A DNA stretch of 64,000 nt from assembly GCF_020497125.1 (NCBI RefSeq), contig NC_059075.1, positions 109,593,222-109,657,221 of the forward strand, given 5' to 3'. Positions 63,195 through 64,000 of the stretch are shown one piece after another. A model generated the notes under the pieces. The model was given only the letters and a program-made list of their open reading frames with translations, ran no database searches and was not told where the DNA came from. Source of the stretch: Mauremys mutica. Its lineage: Eukaryota > Chordata > Testudines > Geoemydidae. The position numbers were made by a program, and so were the translations under genes. Every line of letters starts with the position of its first letter. Positions within the stretch are counted from its first letter, which is position 1.

Positions 63195-64000
63195 GTAACA
63201 TCTGCTGAAGCCACTGCCTTCACTCTTGCCCTCACTTTCGGCAGGTAGGAGTCTTATGCCTTCATTTTCTTTTCTAACAACCCCTGGTACAGCGCTAGGT
63301 TTAAGAGAGTGCATGAACCACACTGACTCCCAAGTACCTGACTAGAACTCATTATTGGTAGAAAAGATGGTACCAGACTCCAACCTGCATTCCACTTGTG
63401 AAGGTTTTGTGTACTGAGTGTTAGCTAACGAATTGTTTGCAGTAGATTTAAAGACACGAGGTCTGACTTTATTAAAGGGGCACTAGAGCAACGGTGTTTA
63501 TATACAGTTATCATTATCATTATTTATAATTGTATTGCAATAGCACCAAAGAACCTCAGTCATGGACTAGGACCTCATTGTGCGAGGTGCTGTACAAACA
63601 TGGTCCCTGCCCCAAAGAGCCTACCATCTTGCCTCCCTTCAAGTAGCACCACCCAATCCCCACCCTTTTGGTCTTTCTGCTTCATTCTTGTGTGGAGGAC
63701 TAGATTGAATAGGTAGGAATTCTGATATAAGAATTCTACAATGGAGAGCAGTGTGTTGGCATCTCCACATCATGTGAACTTGATGTCCTGCGATCAGAGA
63801 GGAAATTAACACACTCCCCAAGCCAAGTGCTTCAAGTAGGGGTGGAGAATGAAGGTACATTCTCTGGCTGTATGCCACATGAACATTTCCTTATGCAGCA
63901 GAATCTCCAGGTAGCTGGATCCATCAGGTTTCCTACAGCTTTCTATTCTGTTCAGGTTTGTATGCCATACCAATCACTATGGTATCAGAGCACCTTTGCT
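63195..64000. repeat. No gene seen; MIR-like fragment at 63525-63640
   Basis: ATTGCAATAGCACCAAAGAA, GTGCGAGGTGCTGTACAAAC and GTCCCTGCCCCAAAGAGCC correspond to the same old element as 41490-41590, in the same reverse orientation. No gene found in the remainder. Confidence 0.45.

Noticed and set aside
1..64000. CRISPR array, operons or bacterial genes
   Set aside because: No regularly spaced repeats with unique spacers; spliced transposon genes, SINEs, LINEs and MITEs show a vertebrate genome.

Overview
The window looks like vertebrate nuclear DNA, most likely from a turtle and in any case a sauropsid. Nothing bacterial is present. The reasons are a CR1 LINE whose 3' end carries the ATTCTATG octamer, a tRNA-derived SINE that borrows exactly that CR1 tail, CORE/MIR-like SINE remnants, hAT-type MITEs with 8-bp target duplications, and four ~4.8-kb PIF/Harbinger transposons with TNA target duplications. 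The species call rests on recognising these repeat families by eye.

Layout: 0-9.8 kb is old non-coding DNA with decayed SINE/LINE pieces and a hairpin. Harbinger copy 1 (H1) lies at 9808-14684. A solo LTR sits inside a MIR-like SINE at 14.8-15.6 kb. AT-rich, possibly conserved non-coding DNA follows, then Harbinger copy 2 (H2) at 20752-25631. At 28.1-31.2 kb an old antisense CR1/L3-like fragment is split by a GC-rich minisatellite-like block and by an intronless, fully open TMCO5-like reading frame (29998-30906), which is the best host-type gene of the window. A CR1 LINE lies at 32.7-34.7 kb. A second, older Harbinger family (HD) is nested in another Harbinger-type MITE at 35.5-38.7 kb, followed by a hAT MITE and a composite repeat. 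An RTE-like LINE with its 5' UTR and most of its coding region, but without its 3' end, spans 44.7-47.9 kb. Harbinger copies 3 (H3, 51698-56543) and 4 (H4, 58383-63191) close the window.

How the Harbinger genes fit together: each element has a DDE transposase on the plus strand and a two-exon Myb/SANT-like DNA-binding protein on the minus strand, so the two genes converge. Between the Myb exons, antisense within the Myb intron, is a third ~100-codon ORF (called ORF3 here) with its own AATAAA. It is open in H1, H3 and H4, and collinear with two stops in H2. A piece of a homologue sits in the same place and relative orientation in HD. I do not recognise it, and it is the strongest candidate for an undescribed component. 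H4 keeps all three genes open. H3 has a frameshift in Myb exon 2. H1 and H2 share several inactivating lesions and a 1.5-kb segment partly derived from an HD-type element, so they look like a chimeric lineage moved in trans.

Everything here was read by eye. No database search was possible, family names rest on motif recognition, and repeat borders without a stated target duplication are approximate.
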